64,000 bases of DNA from a beta proteobacterium L13 (GTDB lineage: Bacteria > Pseudomonadota > Gammaproteobacteria > Burkholderiales > Chromobacteriaceae). Numbering within the stretch: position 1 is the stretch's first letter; each line of letters opens with the position of its first letter. Location of the stretch: positions 310,001-374,000 of the forward strand of contig AMYZ01000001.1 in the NCBI GenBank assembly GCA_000335715.1. The letters run 5' to 3'. Positions 41,315 through 51,287 of this stretch are shown here, in pieces. Made by a program: the position numbers and the translations under genes. The notes beneath the pieces were generated by a model. That model had not been told where the DNA came from and did no database searches. It saw only the letters and a program-made list of their open reading frames with translations.

Positions 41315-42225
41315 GGTAAACGGCGCAGGCAGCGCAGCGCGCCGGGTACCAGCTCGAAGCGCACCGGGGCGTGGCCGGCCAGCTCGCCGTCCAGCTCCAG
41401 CGGGCAGCGCCCCGCGTCGCCCTCTACTTGCAGTACGCGGCCGCGCAGGTAGCGTACGCGCGGGTCGGCCAGGCGCTGTGCCTGGCGCAGCTGTGGTAAC
41501 AGGCGGATGAAGTCCAGGCTGCCGGCGTTATCGATCAGCACCACTTCCATCAGGCCGTCGTCCAGCCGCGCCTCGGGGGCAATGCCCAGCCCGCTGCCGA
41601 AAAAGCGCCCGTTGGCCGCTGAAACACAGGTAAAGCGCCCGTCGATGCGCTGGCCGTCCAGCGTCAGCTGCATGGGCTGCGGCTGCCAGCGCAATAGCGC
41701 GGTGCTGACGGCGCTGTAAAAAGCCAGGCTGGCCGGCAGCCGCGCCGGCATGGCTTTGACGCGGCGTACGATGTCGCTGGTGATGCCGATGCTGCCGATG
41801 TTGTTGCACCAGCGCACGCTGCCATCGGCCAGCGTGACGCGGATCAGGTCCAGCGCGTGTACCTGGCCGGCCGCCATCAGCGCCAGCAAGTCCGGCACGC
41901 TATTGCCGCTGCCCAGGCTGCGGGCAAAGTCGTTGCCGGTGCCGGTGGGCAACACTGCCAGCGCCACTTGCTGGCGGGCGGCTTCCGGCACGCTCATCAG
42001 GCCGTTGACTACCTCGTGCACCGTACCGTCGCCACCGACGGCCACCACCCAGCGCGCGCCTGACAGCGCGGCTTCGCGCGCGTAGCGGGTGGCGCTGTCG
42101 GCGCTGCTGGTCAGCAGCACATCCACGTCGAAATCGGCACGCAGCGGTGCCAGCAGGTGATCCGGCAGGCCCTGCGGGCAGTGGCGGCCGTGCAGGATGA
42201 AAACGATGCGGGACGGGTGGGCCAT
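41308..42225 (-). CDS. Diacylglycerol-kinase-family lipid kinase (YegS/BmrU-like)
   Basis: 305 residues. The nucleotide-binding signature VVAVGGDGTVHEVVNGL and the following LPTGTGNDFARSLG are diagnostic of the DAGK catalytic domain. The C-terminal domain is beta-rich with a DDGLMEVVLID segment. The family phosphorylates diacylglycerol, phosphatidylglycerol or sphingoid lipids; the lipid here is unknown. The start at 42225 (MAHPSRIVFILHGR) is preferred over a longer frame. It runs divergently from glpR, with a copy of the dispersed word between them. Confidence 0.88.
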   Translation of the reverse strand: MAHPSRIVFILHGRHCPQGLPDHLLAPLRADFDVDVLLTSSADSATRYAREAALSGARWVVAVGGDGTVHEVVNGLMSVPEAARQQVALAVLPTGTGNDFARSLGSGNSVPDLLALMAAGQVHALDLIRVTLADGSVRWCNNIGSIGITSDIVRRVKAMPARLPASLAFYSAVSTALLRWQPQPMQLTLDGQRIDGRFTCVSAANGRFFGSGLGIAPEARLDDGLMEVVLIDNAGSLDFIRLLPQLRQAQRLADPRVRYLRGRVLQVEGDAGRCPLELDGELAGHAPVRFELVPGALRCLRRLPA

Positions 42226-42381
42226 GGCGATGTTCAGGGCAAAGGGGAATGGCCCATTATGCGCAAAAGCAGGCCAGGTGCCCACGGTGCAATAGGGCAG
42301 GGTTGGCCGCGTGGGTGCGGGTGCCACGGTAGCGCCCGTGCTCGGTTACAATGAAGCTCTCCCGTCACCCTGAACGCCGGT

Positions 42382-43146
42382 ATGCTGATCCTCAATCAAC
42401 GCCAGAAAGACCTGCTTGCCTGGGTAAACCGCGAAGGCTACGTTGCGGTGGAAAAGATGGCCGCCCACTTCCAGGTTACCCATCAGACCATACGCCGCGA
42501 CATCACGCTGCTGGCCGACAACCAGCTGCTGCAGCGCTACCACGGCGGCGCCAGCGTGCTGTCCAGCGTGGAAAACGTGGCCTACGACGCCCGCCAGGTG
42601 CTGATGGCCGAAGAAAAGCGCCGCATCGCCCGCGTCGTGGCGGCCGAGATTCCCGACAACGCCTCGCTGTTCATCAACCTGGGCACCACCACCGAAGAGG
42701 TGGCCCGCGCGCTGTCGCAGCACCGCGGCCTGCGCGTGATCACCAACAACTTCCACATCGCCAACCTGATGTGCGACTACCCCGACTGCGAGGTGCTGGT
42801 GGCCGGCGGCGCGCTGCGCAAGCGCGACCGTGGCCTGACCGGCGAAGCCACCGTGCAGTTCATCCGCCAGTTCAAGGTGGACTACGGCATCATCGGCATT
42901 TCCTGTATCGAGGCCGACGGCGTGCTGCGCGATTACGACTACCGCGAAGTGCTGACCAGCCAAGCCATCATGCAGCAGTCGCGCCAGGTGTGGCTGGTGG
43001 CCGACCACTCCAAATTCGAGCGCCCGGCGCTGGTGGAGCTGGGCCACGTGTCGCAGCTGGACGCGCTGTTTACCGACCAGCCGGTCAGCGCCGAGCTGCA
43101 GGCGGTGCTGGACAAGGGCCAGACCCGTCTGGTGGTGGCCGGCTGA
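42382..43146 (+). CDS. glpR: Glycerol-3-phosphate regulon repressor, DeoR family
   Basis: 254 residues. The N-terminal DeoR helix-turn-helix is MAAHFQVTHQTIRRDITLLA; the sugar-phosphate sensor domain has FINLGTTTEEVARAL and VADHSKFER. It represses glycerol uptake and oxidation genes and is released by glycerol-3-phosphate. Assignment to GlpR rather than another DeoR member rests on the adjacent glpD-glpF-glpK and on GlpR-like half-sites upstream of these genes. A TACAAT hexamer at 42347-42352 may be its -10. It ends in a strong terminator facing glpD. Confidence 0.92.
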   Translation: MLILNQRQKDLLAWVNREGYVAVEKMAAHFQVTHQTIRRDITLLADNQLLQRYHGGASVLSSVENVAYDARQVLMAEEKRRIARVVAAEIPDNASLFINLGTTTEEVARALSQHRGLRVITNNFHIANLMCDYPDCEVLVAGGALRKRDRGLTGEATVQFIRQFKVDYGIIGISCIEADGVLRDYDYREVLTSQAIMQQSRQVWLVADHSKFERPALVELGHVSQLDALFTDQPVSAELQAVLDKGQTRLVVAG

Positions 43147-43166
43147 TCTGAGCCGCAGCATGACAA

Positions 43167-43210
43167 AGCCAGGCCCGGAGTGCGCGAGCAAACCGGGCCT
43201 GGCTGTTTTA
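43167..43210. terminator. Terminator between converging glpR and glpD
   Basis: A 12-bp perfect stem AGCCAGGCCCGG (43167-43178) with CCGGGCCTGGCT (43193-43204), 14-base loop, then GTTTTATT on the plus strand. Confidence 0.85.
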
Positions 43211-43239
43211 TTACGGTATCCGTACTGCCGAGGGCTGAT

Positions 43240-44766
43240 CTAGCAAGTTGCTGACAGTCGCACGCCTGTGCTGACCCATGCTTCGCGGTAGCGCGCCAGC
43301 CAGGCGTCTACCGCCGCGTCGGCGCCGGCCGGCAGGTGCAGGCGCAGCTTGCTGCGGCGCCACAGGATGTCGTCGGCGCAGGTGGCCCATTCTTCTTCTA
43401 CCAGGTAACGCAGTTCCGCTTCGTACAGGCCGGGCTGGATGGCTTCGCCCAGGTCCGCCAGCGACACGGCAGCGCCCAGCACGGTATGCACGCGGCTGCC
43501 GTAGGCGCGGGCCAGGCGTTGCGCCAGCGCGGCTGGCAGCCACGGCTTGTCGGCTTGCAGCTGCGCCACGAAGGCGTCGAAATCGCCACCCGGCAGGTCG
43601 CCGCCCGGCAGTGCCTTGCCGGCGGTCCACGTTGGCCGCGTATTGCCCAGCAGCGGCGCCAGCTGGTCCACCACCTGCTCGGCCAGTTTGCGGTAGGTGG
43701 TGATCTTGCCGCCGAACACCGACAGCAGCGGCGCGCCGTCGGTATCCAGCTCCAGCGCGTAGTCGCGGGTCACGCCGCTGGCGTTGGCCGCGTCGTCGTC
43801 CAGTAGCGGGCGCACGCCGGAGTAGGTGGCCACCACGTCGTCCGGGGTGATTTGCTGGGTGAAGTAGCGGTTGCTCATCTGGCACAGGTAGGCCACTTCG
43901 TCGCCGTCGATGGCTACCTGCGCGGCGTCGCCGTGGTATTCCACGTCGGTGGTGCCGATCAGCGTGAAGTCCTGTTCGTACGGAATGGCAAAGATGATGC
44001 GCTTGTCCGGGTTCTGGAAGATGTAGGCGTACGGGTGCTCGAACAGGCGCTTGACGATGATGTGGCTGCCTTTTACCAGGCGGATGGCTTTGCTGGCCGG
44101 CGCCTGGATGACGCCGCCCAGTAGCTGTTGCACCCAGGGGCCGGCAGCGTTCACCACGGCGCGGGCTTGTACGGTGGCCTGTTTGCCGTCGGCGCCCTGC
44201 AGCGTGGCTTGCCAGCCGTCACCGTGACGGCTGGCCGCCACACAGGCGGTGCGGGTGAGGATGGTGGCGCCGCGCTCGGCGGCGTCGATGGCGTTCAGCA
44301 CCACCAGCCGCGCGTCGTTGACCCAGCCGTCGGAATAGACAAAACCCTGGCGGTAGCTGGCTTGCAGCGGCGTGCCGGCTGCGTGGCTGCCCAATTGGAT
44401 GCGTTCGCTACCCGGCAGCCGGCGGCGGCGCGCCAGGTGGTCGTACAGGAACAGGCCGCAGCGGATCAGCCACGCCGGGCGCTGGGCGGCGTCGTGCGGC
44501 ATCACGAAGCGTAGCGGCCACATGATGTGCGGCGCGGCGTCCAGCAGCACTTCGCGCTCTTGCAGCGCCTTGCGTACCAGGCCGAACTCGTAATACTCCA
44601 GATAGCGCAGGCCGCCGTGGATCAGCTTGGTGCTGGCCGACGAGGTATGCGCCGCCAGGTCGTCCTTCTCGCACAGCAGCACGCGCAGCCCGCGCCCTGC
44701 CGCATCGCGGGCAATGCCCGCGCCGTTGATGCCGCCACCGATCACCAGCAAGTCGTACTGTTCCAC
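43240..44766 (-). CDS. glpD: Aerobic glycerol-3-phosphate dehydrogenase
   Basis: 508 residues from a GTG start. The FAD-binding strand is LLVIGGGINGAGIARDAAGRG, followed by STKLIHGGLRYLE, and the C-terminal half holds the SVFGGKITTYRKLAEQ segment of GlpD. It oxidises glycerol-3-phosphate to dihydroxyacetone phosphate at the inner membrane, passing electrons to quinone. GTG at 44766 is chosen because VEQYDLLVIGG matches the family and AAAGGA lies about 8 bases before it; the open frame further upstream is not homologous. Operator-like half-sites lie 90-145 bases upstream. Confidence 0.95.
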   Translation of the reverse strand: MEQYDLLVIGGGINGAGIARDAAGRGLRVLLCEKDDLAAHTSSASTKLIHGGLRYLEYYEFGLVRKALQEREVLLDAAPHIMWPLRFVMPHDAAQRPAWLIRCGLFLYDHLARRRRLPGSERIQLGSHAAGTPLQASYRQGFVYSDGWVNDARLVVLNAIDAAERGATILTRTACVAASRHGDGWQATLQGADGKQATVQARAVVNAAGPWVQQLLGGVIQAPASKAIRLVKGSHIIVKRLFEHPYAYIFQNPDKRIIFAIPYEQDFTLIGTTDVEYHGDAAQVAIDGDEVAYLCQMSNRYFTQQITPDDVVATYSGVRPLLDDDAANASGVTRDYALELDTDGAPLLSVFGGKITTYRKLAEQVVDQLAPLLGNTRPTWTAGKALPGGDLPGGDFDAFVAQLQADKPWLPAALAQRLARAYGSRVHTVLGAAVSLADLGEAIQPGLYEAELRYLVEEEWATCADDILWRRSKLRLHLPAGADAAVDAWLARYREAWVSTGVRLSATC

Positions 44767-44858
44767 CGTTCTGTCCTTTGCGTCACGTTGGCCGCATGCG
44801 GCCGCCTGATTGATTCCAGTGTAGAAGATAGTGAAACTGCGACAACAAAGCAACATTA

Positions 44859-44909
44859 AACGAACATTAAATGTTTGAAAAATGTTTGATGTGTGATTTG
44901 AACGAACAT
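44859..44909. promoter_or_regulatory. GlpR-like operator cluster upstream of glpD
   Basis: Four half-sites: ACGAACAT (44860-44867), ATGTTTGA (44871-44878), ATGTTTGA (44882-44889) and ACGAACAT (44902-44909). They resemble halves of the E. coli GlpR operator (ATGTTCGA / TCGAACAT). Related half-sites recur upstream of glpK. Confidence 0.65.
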
Positions 44910-45022
44910 GCCGTCCGACAGAGCATGCAAGCGACTGCGTTGCACTCCGACTATGGGATCCGGTCGGTGCTCCGCGTCGTGCTGCATGCTGGTGTGGCGG
45001 GGGCGTGGCCAGACGCAGGCGC

Positions 45023-45054
45023 AAAAAAGCCGCTCCCCGTTGCGGGCGAGCGGC
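45023..45054 (-). terminator. Terminator of glpF
   Basis: Stem GCCGCTC (45029-45035) with GAGCGGC (45048-45054); on the minus strand the hairpin is followed by six T (45023-45028). It lies 26 bases after the glpF stop. Confidence 0.88.
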
Positions 45055-45079
45055 GTGCAGGCGGTGCCTGGGTAGGTAA

Positions 45080-45784
45080 TCAGGCGATGCCGTGCGCGAC
45101 TGCGGCCAGCGTGGCGCCCAGCAGCGAGCCCACTACCGGTACCCAGCTGTAGGACCAGTCGCTGTCGCGCTTGCCCTTGATCGGCAGCAGTGCGTGCATG
45201 ATGCGCGGCGCCAGGTCGCGGGCCGGGCTCATGGCGTAGCCGGTGGTGCCACCCAGCGAGACGCCGATGCCCAGTACCAGCAGTGCCACCGGCAGCGCAT
45301 CCATGGCGCCCAGCGAAATCTTGGGTGACACCATGCTGAGGATGGCAAACACCAGCACGAAGGTGGCCAGCACTTCCGACAGCAGGTTGCCGGTGGTGCT
45401 GCGGATGGCCGGGCCGGTGCAGAACACAGCCAGCTTGGTATCGGCGCAGTCGGTGTGATCGAAGTGGTCCCGGTACACCAGCCACATCAGCAGTGCGCCG
45501 GCCATGCCGCCCAGCATCTGCGCCAGGATGTAGCCCGGCGCGTCGGCCCAGGCAAACTTGCCGGCCACCGCCAGCGCCACGGTTACCGCCGGGTTCAGGT
45601 GGGCGCCGCTGATGGCGGCCACGCTGAACACGCCGACAAACACCGCCATCGCCCAGCCAAAGGCGATGACGATCAGGCCGCTGTTGTGGCCCTTGGTGTT
45701 CTTGAGGATGACGTTGGCGACCACGCCGTTGCCCAGCAGTACCAGCAGGGCGGTACCGATGAATTCACCGAATAAGGGGTTCAT
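45080..45784 (-). CDS. glpF: Glycerol facilitator, aquaglyceroporin
   Basis: 234 residues with six membrane helices and two half-helices. The first pore motif is canonical (GAHLNPAVTVALA). The second reads AMSPARDLAPR, so Asn of the usual NPAR is Ser; the D-x-x-P-R after it is conserved as in GlpF. It lets glycerol diffuse into the cell for phosphorylation by GlpK, encoded just upstream on the same strand. The 234-residue length is slightly short against E. coli (281). Whether the Ser substitution changes selectivity is unknown. Confidence 0.93.
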   Translation of the reverse strand: MNPLFGEFIGTALLVLLGNGVVANVILKNTKGHNSGLIVIAFGWAMAVFVGVFSVAAISGAHLNPAVTVALAVAGKFAWADAPGYILAQMLGGMAGALLMWLVYRDHFDHTDCADTKLAVFCTGPAIRSTTGNLLSEVLATFVLVFAILSMVSPKISLGAMDALPVALLVLGIGVSLGGTTGYAMSPARDLAPRIMHALLPIKGKRDSDWSYSWVPVVGSLLGATLAAVAHGIA

Positions 45785-45810
45785 GATGCTTTCCTTGCAA
45801 AAAGGGGGAC

Positions 45811-45840
45811 CGCCCGCGCCACCACGTAAGCGGGCGCGGG
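45811..45840 (-). terminator. Hairpin between glpK and glpF
   Basis: CGCCCGC (45811-45817) pairs with GCGGGCG (45830-45836); an alternative pairing CCCGCGCC/GGCGCGGG (45813-45820 with 45833-45840) also exists. It may be an attenuator or mRNA-stability element in the glpK-glpF transcript. Confidence 0.45.
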
Positions 45841-45863
45841 GCAGGTCGGTATAAAGGAGGCGT

Positions 45864-45887
45864 GCGGCCAAGCTCGGGTTGGCCGCA
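45864..45887. repeat. Inverted pair of the dispersed word after glpK
   Basis: TGCGGCCAA (45864-45872) and TTGGCCGCA (45879-45887) form a 9-bp stem with a 6-base loop, 13 bases beyond the glpK stop. One of several intergenic inverted pairs of the window-wide word located at gene 3' ends. Confidence 0.65.
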
Positions 45888-45900
45888 GACAGGCAGGCGC

Positions 45901-47403
<1,503 letters not shown>

Positions 47404-47447
47404 GAAGCTCTCCTTGGGCGCGGGCGCCTATGTTGTCTTGTGTTTTT

Positions 47448-47474
47448 TGTTTGATTTATGTTTGAAAAATGTTG
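47448..47474. promoter_or_regulatory. GlpR-like half-sites upstream of glpK
   Basis: TGTTTGAT (47448-47455) and ATGTTTGA (47459-47466), followed by AAATGTTG, match the half-sites found before glpD (ATGTTTGA). They are in direct orientation with an 11-base period. Confidence 0.6.
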
Positions 47475-47758
47475 TTTTTGTTTTCGGATGATTCTAGGCC
47501 GCTGGCATCCGCTGTCAATATCCCCCGCGCAAAATTTGTCTGCGCCCGGTTTTTCGGGGTGTGTGCTGTGGTGTAGTCGGTGGGCTACAAGTTGTTGCAT
47601 GGCAAGGTAAAAAGCGTCTGCCCAAGGGTAGTTTGCCTGCCATCGCCGCCAGTGGCCGGGCTTGTAACAGATTGTGCATCGCAATGCCTGGCAACCGGCA
47701 CCAATGCAAACAGGGTTGGCCGCGGCCAACCCTGTTGCTGTGTATTGCCTGGCTAGCT
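47475..47758. other. Intergenic region between glpK promoter and the DJ-1-like gene
   Basis: About 280 bases without a plausible gene. The only structured element is the 28-bp palindrome at 47709-47736. A few weak AT-rich stretches may be promoter remnants for glpK. Nothing else was recognised. Confidence 0.5.
47709..47736. repeat. 28-bp perfect palindrome built from two copies of the dispersed word
   Basis: The half-site AACAGGGTTGGCCG (47709-47722) is followed at once by its exact reverse complement. It lies 23 bases after the stop of the DJ-1-like gene, at the place of a terminator, and is the longest perfect form of the window-wide word. Confidence 0.8.
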
Positions 47759-48442
47759 TTAGTGGCTCAGGCGCGCCAGCAGCGCGTGCGCCACGGCTTC
47801 GGACGAGGCCGGGTTCTGGCCGGTAATCAGCAGGCCGTCTTCCACCACAAACGGCGCCCAGTCGGCGCCCTTGCGGTACAGGCCGCCCTTGGCCTGTAGC
47901 GCGTCTTCCACCAGCAGCGGCACGATGGCGGTGAGCTGCACCGCGTCTTCTTCGCTATTGCTGAAGCCGGTCACTTGCTTGCCGGCCACCAGCGGTGTGC
48001 CGTCGGCCGCTTGCGCGTTCACCAGCGCGGCGCTGGCGTGGCACACGGCGGCTAGCGGCTTGCCCGCTGCTACGGTGTCGGTGATCAGGCGCAGCGAATC
48101 GGCGTTGTCCACCAGGTCCCACAGCGGGCCGTGGCCGCCGGGGTAGAACACGGCCTCGTAGTCGGCGGCGTTGACGCTGGCCAGCGGCAGGGTGTCGGCC
48201 AGGCGGGCTTGCAGCGCGCTGTCGGCGTCAAAGCGCTGGGTAGCCGGGGTGGCAAACGCTGGGTCGGCGCTTTTCGGGTCGATCGGCGGCTGGCCGCCCA
48301 GTGGCGAGGCCAGGGTGATGGCGACGCCGGCGTCGGCCAGTGCGTAGTAGGGGGCAGCAAATTCTTCTACCCAGAAGCCGGTCTTGTGGCCGGTATCGCC
48401 CAGCTGGTCGTGGCTGGTCAGCACAAACAGAACGTGTTTCAT
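47759..48442 (-). CDS. DJ-1/PfpI superfamily protein, Hsp31/glyoxalase III-like
   Basis: 227 residues. The nucleophile Cys lies in LAAVCHASAALVNA with His adjacent, and an N-terminal Glu is in TGFWVEEFAAPYYAL, as in Hsp31-type glyoxalases and chaperones. The YPGGHGPLWDL loop is typical. These proteins detoxify methylglyoxal without glutathione or repair damaged proteins. The start at 48442 (MKHVLFVL) is the family start. It is downstream of nemA-like and nfsA-like genes on the same strand, consistent with electrophile defence, although 247 bases with repeats intervene. Confidence 0.85.
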   Translation of the reverse strand: MKHVLFVLTSHDQLGDTGHKTGFWVEEFAAPYYALADAGVAITLASPLGGQPPIDPKSADPAFATPATQRFDADSALQARLADTLPLASVNAADYEAVFYPGGHGPLWDLVDNADSLRLITDTVAAGKPLAAVCHASAALVNAQAADGTPLVAGKQVTGFSNSEEDAVQLTAIVPLLVEDALQAKGGLYRKGADWAPFVVEDGLLITGQNPASSEAVAHALLARLSH

Positions 48443-48460
48443 GGTGTGTGTCTCGTGGTG

Positions 48461-48486
48461 GCCTGCGGCCAACCTTGGCCGCAGGC
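48461..48486. repeat. Inverted pair of the dispersed word, 12-bp arms
   Basis: GCCTGCGGCCAA (48461-48472) and TTGGCCGCAGGC (48475-48486) are separated by two bases. The 2-base spacing would be tight for an RNA hairpin but is ideal for a dimeric DNA-binding protein or cruciform. Confidence 0.7.
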
Positions 48487-48497
48487 AGATATGGATG

Positions 48498-48530
48498 ACA
48501 AACCCTGTTTGCCGTGCACACAGGGTTTGT
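48498..48530. promoter_or_regulatory. Inverted repeat ACAAACCCTGT-N11-ACAGGGTTTGT
   Basis: Perfect 11-bp arms between nemA-like stop and the DJ-1-like start. It could be an operator for the DJ-1-like gene or a transcript-end hairpin. A nearby imperfect GC hairpin (about 48574-48596) is another terminator candidate for the nemA-like transcript. Confidence 0.5.
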
Positions 48531-48628
48531 TGTCTAAGCAGCAAGGCTGCGGATGCCAGTACTGACATGAAGCGGCCCGGCTTTGCCGGGGCCGGTCAGA
48601 CCTTGGTCGGTAGGTTGTCAGCAGCCGG

Positions 48629-48654
48629 GCCTGCGGCCAACCTTGGCCACAGGC
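48629..48654. repeat. Second inverted pair of the dispersed word, one mismatch
   Basis: GCCTGCGGCCAA (48629-48640) and TTGGCCACAGGC (48643-48654) repeat the 48461-48486 element with one mismatch. Two near-identical 26-bp elements thus lie in one 247-base spacer. Confidence 0.65.
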
Positions 48655-48689
48655 AATAGGGTGTTGTCTGCCCTTGCGGGGCAGGGTGT

Positions 48690-49790
48690 TTACTGGCCCA
48701 GTACCGGGTAGTCGGTGTAGCCCTCTGCACCGCCGCCGTAGAAAGTTTCCGGGCGCGGCGGGTTCAGCGGCGCGCCGGCAGCCAGGCGTGCCGGCAGGTC
48801 AGGGTTGGCGATGAAGCTGCGGCCAAAGGCCACGGCGTCGATCAAGCCGGCGCCGATCAGCTTTTCGGCTTTTTCCAGCGTGTAGCCACCGGCCGCCACG
48901 ATGGTGCCGGGATAGATGGCACGCACGCGCTGGCGGAAGTCGTCGCTCCAGGCCGGGCCACCGGCCCAGTCCGGCTCGGACAGGTGCAGGAAGGCGATAC
49001 CGCGCTTGGCGATTTCGCCAATCAGGTACAGCGCCATCTCCTGTTGGTCGGTTTCCGACAGGCCATTGAACACGCCCAGCGGCGACAGACGGATGCCCAC
49101 GTGGTTGGCGTCCCATTCGGCAATCACCGCGTCCAGCACTTCCAGCACGATGCGGGCGCGGTTTTCCACGCTGCCGCCGTACTGGTCGGTACGCTGGTTG
49201 GCCACGGGCGACAGGAACTGGTCCAGCAGGTAGCCGTGGGCGCCGTGAATTTCCACCAGGTCGAAGCCTGCACGGCGCGCGTTGTCGGTGGCGCGGCGGT
49301 AGTCTTCGATCAGGTCGGCGATTTCAGCGGTTTCCAGCGCGCGCGGGGTGGATACCGGGGCGCGTACCAGCTGGCCGTTTTCGTCACGGATATTGGTGTT
49401 GCTGTTGGCCGCAATGGCGGACGGCGCCACCGGGGCTTCGCCGCCCGGCTGCAGGTTGGTGTGCGAGATGCGGCCGGTGTGCCACAGCTGGATGGCGATC
49501 TTGCCGCCTTCTGCATGCACGGCGTCGTTCACGCGCTGCCACATCTGGATCTGGTCTTCGCTGTAGATGCCCGGCGCGCCGGCGTAGCCTTTGGCGGTGG
49601 GGGAAATATGGGTGCCTTCGTTGATGATCAGGCCGGCACCGGCGCGCTGGCGGTAGTACTCGATAGCCAGCTCGGTGGGCACGTCGCCCGGCTCGGTGTT
49701 GCGCAGACGGGTCAGCGGTGCCATCAGCACGCGGTTGTTCAGGGTCACGGCGCCCAGGCGCACGGGGGTCAGCAGTTTGTCGGCTTGCAT
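48690..49790 (-). CDS. nemA: Old-yellow-enzyme family alkene reductase (NemA-like)
   Basis: 366 residues, TIM-barrel flavoprotein. Visible family parts are [15 protein letters not shown], the substrate-binding [11 protein letters not shown] (the HxGR-type region), [13 protein letters not shown] and [11 protein letters not shown]. It uses NAD(P)H and FMN to reduce activated C=C bonds, N-ethylmaleimide and nitro esters. It is 21 bases downstream of the nfsA-like gene and likely co-transcribed under a NemR-like repressor whose operator sits upstream of that gene. Confidence 0.92.
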   Translation of the reverse strand: MQADKLLTPVRLGAVTLNNRVLMAPLTRLRNTEPGDVPTELAIEYYRQRAGAGLIINEGTHISPTAKGYAGAPGIYSEDQIQMWQRVNDAVHAEGGKIAIQLWHTGRISHTNLQPGGEAPVAPSAIAANSNTNIRDENGQLVRAPVSTPRALETAEIADLIEDYRRATDNARRAGFDLVEIHGAHGYLLDQFLSPVANQRTDQYGGSVENRARIVLEVLDAVIAEWDANHVGIRLSPLGVFNGLSETDQQEMALYLIGEIAKRGIAFLHLSEPDWAGGPAWSDDFRQRVRAIYPGTIVAAGGYTLEKAEKLIGAGLIDAVAFGRSFIANPDLPARLAAGAPLNPPRPETFYGGGAEGYTDYPVLGQ

Positions 49791-49811
49791 GAGGTGTCCT
49801 TTATTTGCGGT

Positions 49812-50552
49812 TTAGCGGTCGAATCCAAAGCCCTGGGCGCGTGCTACCGGGGCCACTTGCGGGAAATACACTTGCTGGTAATAGCGGGCAATGCTCTGGC
49901 TCCACGGCTCGCCGTCGGCGCGGCCCAGGTTTTGCCAGTGTTGTTGCAGGGTCTGGTCGTAGGCGGCGATGTGGCCGGGCAGGGCGGCGGCGTCGTAGCG
50001 CTCGCTGTGGGCAAACGTGGCCAGCGGCAGGCGCGGCTTTACGGCGCTGTCGTCGGCACTGTAACCCAGCACCACGCCGGCCAGCGGGAAGGTGAGCTCG
50101 GGCAGGCCCAGCAGCTCGATCATGGCGGCCGGGTCGCGGCGGATGCCGCCAATCGGTACCACGCCCAGGCCGGCGGCGCGGGCGGCGGTCATCAGGTTGC
50201 CCATGGTGATGCCGGCGTCCACGGCGGCTACGGCAAAGCCTTCCACGCTGTCGTGGATTACTTGTTCGCTACCGGCGGCGGCCACGCCCAGGCGGGTTTT
50301 GTAGAAGTCGGCGACCACGGCGATGAATACCGGCGCCTGCGCAATCCACGGTTGGCCGCCGGCGATCTCGGCAATGCGCGCACGGCGAGCGGCATCCTGT
50401 ACCACTACCAGCGACACTTGCTGGCCGTTGATGGAGGTAGGGCCGTGCCAGGCGGCGCGCAGCACCGCGTCCAGCACCTCGGCCGGTACCGCTTTGTCCT
50501 GGTAGCTGCGGATACTGCGGTGTTGCTGCATCTGTTCAAGTGCGTGGTTCAT
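49812..50552 (-). CDS. Oxygen-insensitive NADPH nitroreductase (NfsA-like)
   Basis: 246 residues. The FMN-binding opening HRSIRSYQDKAVP, the WHGPTSINGQQVSLVVV segment and GLGVVPIGGIRRDP are typical of the NfsA/FRP nitroreductase family, as is the C-terminal LGRADGEPWSQSIARYY. It reduces nitro compounds and quinones by two-electron transfer. ATG at 50552 is preferred over GTG at 50555 because GGAG is six bases before it. A NemR-type palindrome (50577-50591) lies 25 bases upstream, and nemA follows in the same transcript. Confidence 0.88.
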   Translation of the reverse strand: MNHALEQMQQHRSIRSYQDKAVPAEVLDAVLRAAWHGPTSINGQQVSLVVVQDAARRARIAEIAGGQPWIAQAPVFIAVVADFYKTRLGVAAAGSEQVIHDSVEGFAVAAVDAGITMGNLMTAARAAGLGVVPIGGIRRDPAAMIELLGLPELTFPLAGVVLGYSADDSAVKPRLPLATFAHSERYDAAALPGHIAAYDQTLQQHWQNLGRADGEPWSQSIARYYQQVYFPQVAPVARAQGFGFDR

Positions 50553-50576
50553 CACAAGCTCCGAAGAATAAATTAT

Positions 50577-50591
50577 TAGACCAGTCGTCTA
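50577..50591. promoter_or_regulatory. NemR-like operator TAGAC-N5-GTCTA upstream of the nfsA-nemA operon
   Basis: The palindrome TAGACCAGTCGTCTA lies 25 bases before the nitroreductase ATG. A closely related palindrome (TAGACT-N4-AGTCTA) lies upstream of the TetR gene, so both are likely bound by the same repressor. Confidence 0.75.
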
Positions 50592-50642
50592 GATTGTGCT
50601 GCAAAAAAACCGCCTGCCCGTGGGCAAACGGTATGTGTCGTA

Positions 50643-51260
50643 TCAGGCTGCCGGGCGGCAGGGCGTCAGCTGGCCTTCGGTATGCGTCATGGCTGCCTGC
50701 AGCGGCAGCAGGCTGTGCTGCGTTTTCTGCATCAGCGCCGCGCCCAGCCACAAGCTGTACAGCGCGTAGGCGGTTTCATCCGGCGGCAGCTGCGGCTTGA
50801 TGCTGCCATCGGCCTGGCCAGCGCGGATGCATGCGGCCAACCTGTGCACGATAGCGTCCATGCCCTCGTGCAGCGCCAGGCGCATCGGCTCGGACAGGTC
50901 GGACACCTCGGCCGCCAGCTTTACCGCCAGGCAGCTGTGCGCTTCGCAGCGGGCGTGGTTGTCCAGCCATTGCCGAAAGTAAGCCAGCAGCCGGGCACGG
51001 CCATCACCCATGCTGTCATCGGCCAGCAGCAGGCCCACACGCTCGCGGTACACCGCAAAATAGCGGGTCAGCATGGCCACGCCAAAGTCTTCTTTCGACT
51101 TGAAGTAATGATAAAACGACCCCTTCGGCACCCCGGCTTCGTTCAAGAGCTCGGTCAGGCCCATCGCCGTAAAGCTGCGGCCATGGATCAGCGCCTCGCC
51201 AGTAGCCAGGATGTGTTCGCGGGTGTCGGTGTGCAGTCGTTCTCGTGCCATGCGGTGCAT
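50643..51260 (-). CDS. nemR: TetR-family electrophile-responsive repressor (NemR-like)
   Basis: 205 residues. The HTH reads FTAMGLTELLNEAGVPKGSF followed by YHYFKSKEDFGVAML, close to E. coli NemR. A Cys in AHSCLAVKLAAEV aligns with the redox-sensing Cys106 of NemR, which senses quinones, methylglyoxal and hypochlorite. Two start codons (51260 and 51251) are possible; neither has a good ribosome site, so a leaderless or short-leader mRNA is possible. A palindrome 12-27 bases upstream suggests autoregulation. Confidence 0.88.
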   Translation of the reverse strand: MHRMARERLHTDTREHILATGEALIHGRSFTAMGLTELLNEAGVPKGSFYHYFKSKEDFGVAMLTRYFAVYRERVGLLLADDSMGDGRARLLAYFRQWLDNHARCEAHSCLAVKLAAEVSDLSEPMRLALHEGMDAIVHRLAACIRAGQADGSIKPQLPPDETAYALYSLWLGAALMQKTQHSLLPLQAAMTHTEGQLTPCRPAA

Positions 51261-51271
51261 GATAGTGCAAA

Positions 51272-51287
51272 TAGACTGGTCAGTCTA
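51272..51287. promoter_or_regulatory. NemR-like autoregulatory operator TAGACT-N4-AGTCTA
   Basis: A 16-bp palindrome immediately upstream of the TetR gene start, matching the site before the nfsA-nemA operon (TAGAC...GTCTA). Confidence 0.75.

Noticed and set aside
44908-44917. ATGCCGTCCG resembling the Neisseria DUS ATGCCGTCTGAA
   Set aside because: Single partial match; the canonical DUS is not repeated anywhere else seen, so it is chance.
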